From Phymatolithon calcareum (taxonomy: Eukaryota; Rhodophyta; Florideophyceae; Hapalidiales), in the NCBI GenBank assembly GCA_977006965.1, contig OZ345354.1, forward strand, positions 682,001-746,000: 64,000 nucleotides of DNA, written 5' to 3'. Both the position numbers and the translations under genes were made by a program. Positions 62,438 through 64,000 of the stretch are shown one piece after another. Below the pieces are notes generated by a model, which saw nothing but the letters and a program-made list of their open reading frames with translations, was not told the origin of the DNA and did not search any database. Numbering within the stretch: the first letter of the stretch is position 1; each line of letters begins with the position of its first letter.

Positions 62438-63765
62438 GAATACATGCGTAGTCTCTTGAAATATATATATGAAGAATTGGAACACACCTGAGGCGACGGT
62501 AGAAAGCAGGGGTCGGTTAAAATGGATTGACATTGCAATGAATTGCAATCCTCAATAGAAATCGAAGATTGGGTCATTCTGCAGCATTGCAATTTGCATT
62601 GTGCCATCTTCGGTGATTTCAATACCGATTGCTGAAGTGGCTACACTAATTTAGGTACCCTAACTACGTACCAGTCGTGCGCCAGCTGACCACGAATCGT
62701 CGACATCCCGGCAACAGTACATGTAAGGCATACTTTCCTTGATTATACCGTGCTGGCTATTTTCTTACAACGTCACTGTCGATTCCACGTGATAACAGCA
62801 TATGTAAGGCAAACCCTTATCATATTGTACCTTGCTGGCTGCTCATTTGCAACCTGGCGTGAATGTGCGGCTGTTTCTGTTGTAGTGTTTTATGCTTTAC
62901 ATGACCATTAAACGATATTCATCGCCCGAGATCATTGCAATTAGGATTTCTACGACTACCAGTATTGCAATTCGAATTGCATCGCCGTGTGAGACGCCCT
63001 CCGCATTGGGTATTGCATCTTTTTCTCCAATCGCTTGCAATGGCATTGTTCGGATCCCTGGTAGAAAGGCGAATATAGGAAAAACGACTAAAGCGCCTCG
63101 AAGGAGACCACAGAATAGGAGATTTAAATGGGGCCTGCAGGTTCCCTCTTATGCCTGGTAGACATGCGAAACATCAGTCGACCGTGCTTACTAAAGACAT
63201 TGTCTTCACGGAAAAAGTTCTTGCTGTTTAGACTACTCGCTGGACAGGATACGACCTTCGATATTTCTATCTGGTACTTGGTTTCTGAAAAGCAAAGAAA
63301 GTACGGCATATCGAGACTTGGAATCCGTTCTAACTGTTCGTCTTGCTGTCCCTCAGCCAACCCAGGCGCCTACTCGGGAGGCAAAACATATTCTAACGTC
63401 GTTCCGTTCCTGGAAAAGTGAATCCATACATCTTGCTCGTGACTTGCCCATCAATGATTCTCTACCGCGCGAGGCATTTTCTAGTTAGCAGAACCATTGT
63501 TGCAAATGGATCATGCTTTGTTGCTCAGCAACAGAGCACTCATGCGATGCCATTGTTCATGCTTTCGCATAAACACTCTTTCGTAGCCCCGTGCATTGTT
63601 TCCATATGTTGTATGTTGAGCTGCACGTTTTGCGCATGCAGCAAAACTGACGAAGTCTATTATTCCGAAACAATGTGCCTGCTCTTTGCGTCATAGCATC
63701 AAAAGCGGATGCCTGCCGACCCGATTTATGTCGCAGAAACTTGTGATTTCACTTTCAAACCACCG
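62438..63765 (+). repeat. Upstream region of the paralogous receptor gene (copy 2 of 15760-16596)
   Basis: Colinear with copy 1 after removal of the hAT-type element 62507-63060. The partial frame 63128-63421 (FDISIWYLVSEKQRKYGISR, SSCCPSA) is conserved with 16010-16231. It lacks the 46-bp palindrome. No other gene. Confidence 0.75.
62507..63060. mobile_element. Non-autonomous hAT-type element, 8-bp TSD GTAGAAAG
   Basis: 554 bp flanked by perfect GTAGAAAG repeats (62499-62506, 63061-63068). The empty site in the duplicate is GTCGAAAG at 15819-15826. The ends read CAGGGGTCGG and the inverted CAGGGATCCG. Many ATTGCAAT/TTGCAAT motifs cluster near both ends, as in the hAT element at 2496. No coding capacity. 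Confidence 0.93.
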
Positions 63766-64000
63766 ATGGGTGTCCTTGTCCTTCAACTCGCTCTTACCAT
63801 CTGTTTGTTATCGCGCTCATTCGGGATGAATACATCTCACCCTAGCAAACCAAAATCCTCTCAATGCCTGGCTCGTTTTCGCACCAACGAATCTCATTTC
63901 AGGCCTTGTACGACGAAACTCTGCTTTCTCTTCATATCACAGGTACCGGTATTTGTGGACAAAGCCACTTTTTCTTTGTCTCACCAAAGAGTCTTTCTAA
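63766..64000 (+). CDS. Paralogous receptor-like gene, exon 1 and part of intron 1 (truncated by window end)
   Basis: Exon 1 63766-63948 is 61 codons, exactly the length of exon 1 at 16597-16779. It encodes a signal-peptide-like start MGVLVLQLALTICLLSRSFG and the same KSSQCL, NESHF and PCTTKLCFLFIS segments. About 16 of 61 residues differ from the first copy with no indel, so the frame is under constraint or the split is recent. The donor site is GTATTT here versus GTAAGT in the first copy; the intron starts alike (TGTGGAC, TTTTTCTTTGTCTCACC) and runs off the window. Function as for the first copy. Confidence 0.6.
   Translation, partial: MGVLVLQLALTICLLSRSFGMNTSHPSKPKSSQCLARFRTNESHFRPCTTKLCFLFISQVPVFVDKATFSLSHQRVFL

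Overview
The window is a transposon-dense nuclear segment of a eukaryote. Spliceosomal introns (73-91 nt, GT...AG, phase-consistent), LINEs with poly-A or AT-rich tails, LTR retrotransposons and cut-and-paste DNA transposons rule out a prokaryote. The lineage cannot be fixed from the sequence; a florideophyte red alga is only a guess. Nearly all coding potential belongs to mobile elements, most of it broken. Two elements still carry long open frames: a piggyBac-like transposon (41931-44490) and a Ty1/copia retrotransposon (46750-52563).

The backbone is a direct (tandem-like) segmental duplication of about 33.6 kb. Copy 1 runs from base 1 through an intron-containing receptor-like gene (16597-18410). 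Copy 2 runs from 33637 to the window end, where exon 1 of a paralogous gene begins (63766). The shared blocks appear in the same order and orientation (1-225/33637-33860; 5278-5705, 6719-6940 and 14098-14330/34366-35190; 14800-15720/45290-45848; 15715-16779/62041-63948). Different insertions separate them, so each copy often shows the empty site of an insertion in the other.

Copy 1: a LINE-1 copy (637-5277) contains an hAT transposon (2496-5118), which contains a MITE (3248-3574). A decayed copia element of a fungal-like lineage follows (6941-14092, TSD ACAGA), then a LINE-3 tail (15164-15477) and the ionotropic-glutamate-receptor-like gene. Downstream is an I-clade LINE with RNase H (about 18990-25338), interrupted by a LINE-1 fragment and a piggyBac-like deletion derivative. 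A TTAA-flanked 6.5-kb transposon-like element with an unfamiliar DDE-like protein comes next (25989-32504).

Copy 2: a second fungal-like copia element (35191-44754) carries a hairpin-rich insert, a related solo LTR and, inside its 5' LTR, the intact piggyBac-like element. A second LINE-1 copy (45849-62037) is split by the intact copia element (TSD TCATC) and by LINE-2 (52961-61947). LINE-2 is itself split by two more piggyBac-like derivatives. The window closes with an hAT-type non-autonomous element (62507-63060) and the paralogous receptor exon.

The most notable signals are four piggyBac-like elements that all sit in CTAG rather than TTAA, the TTAA-flanked unfamiliar transposon, the receptor-like gene pair, a perfect 46-bp palindrome present in only one duplicate, and a copia element whose primer site matches the anticodon arm of initiator tRNA-Met.
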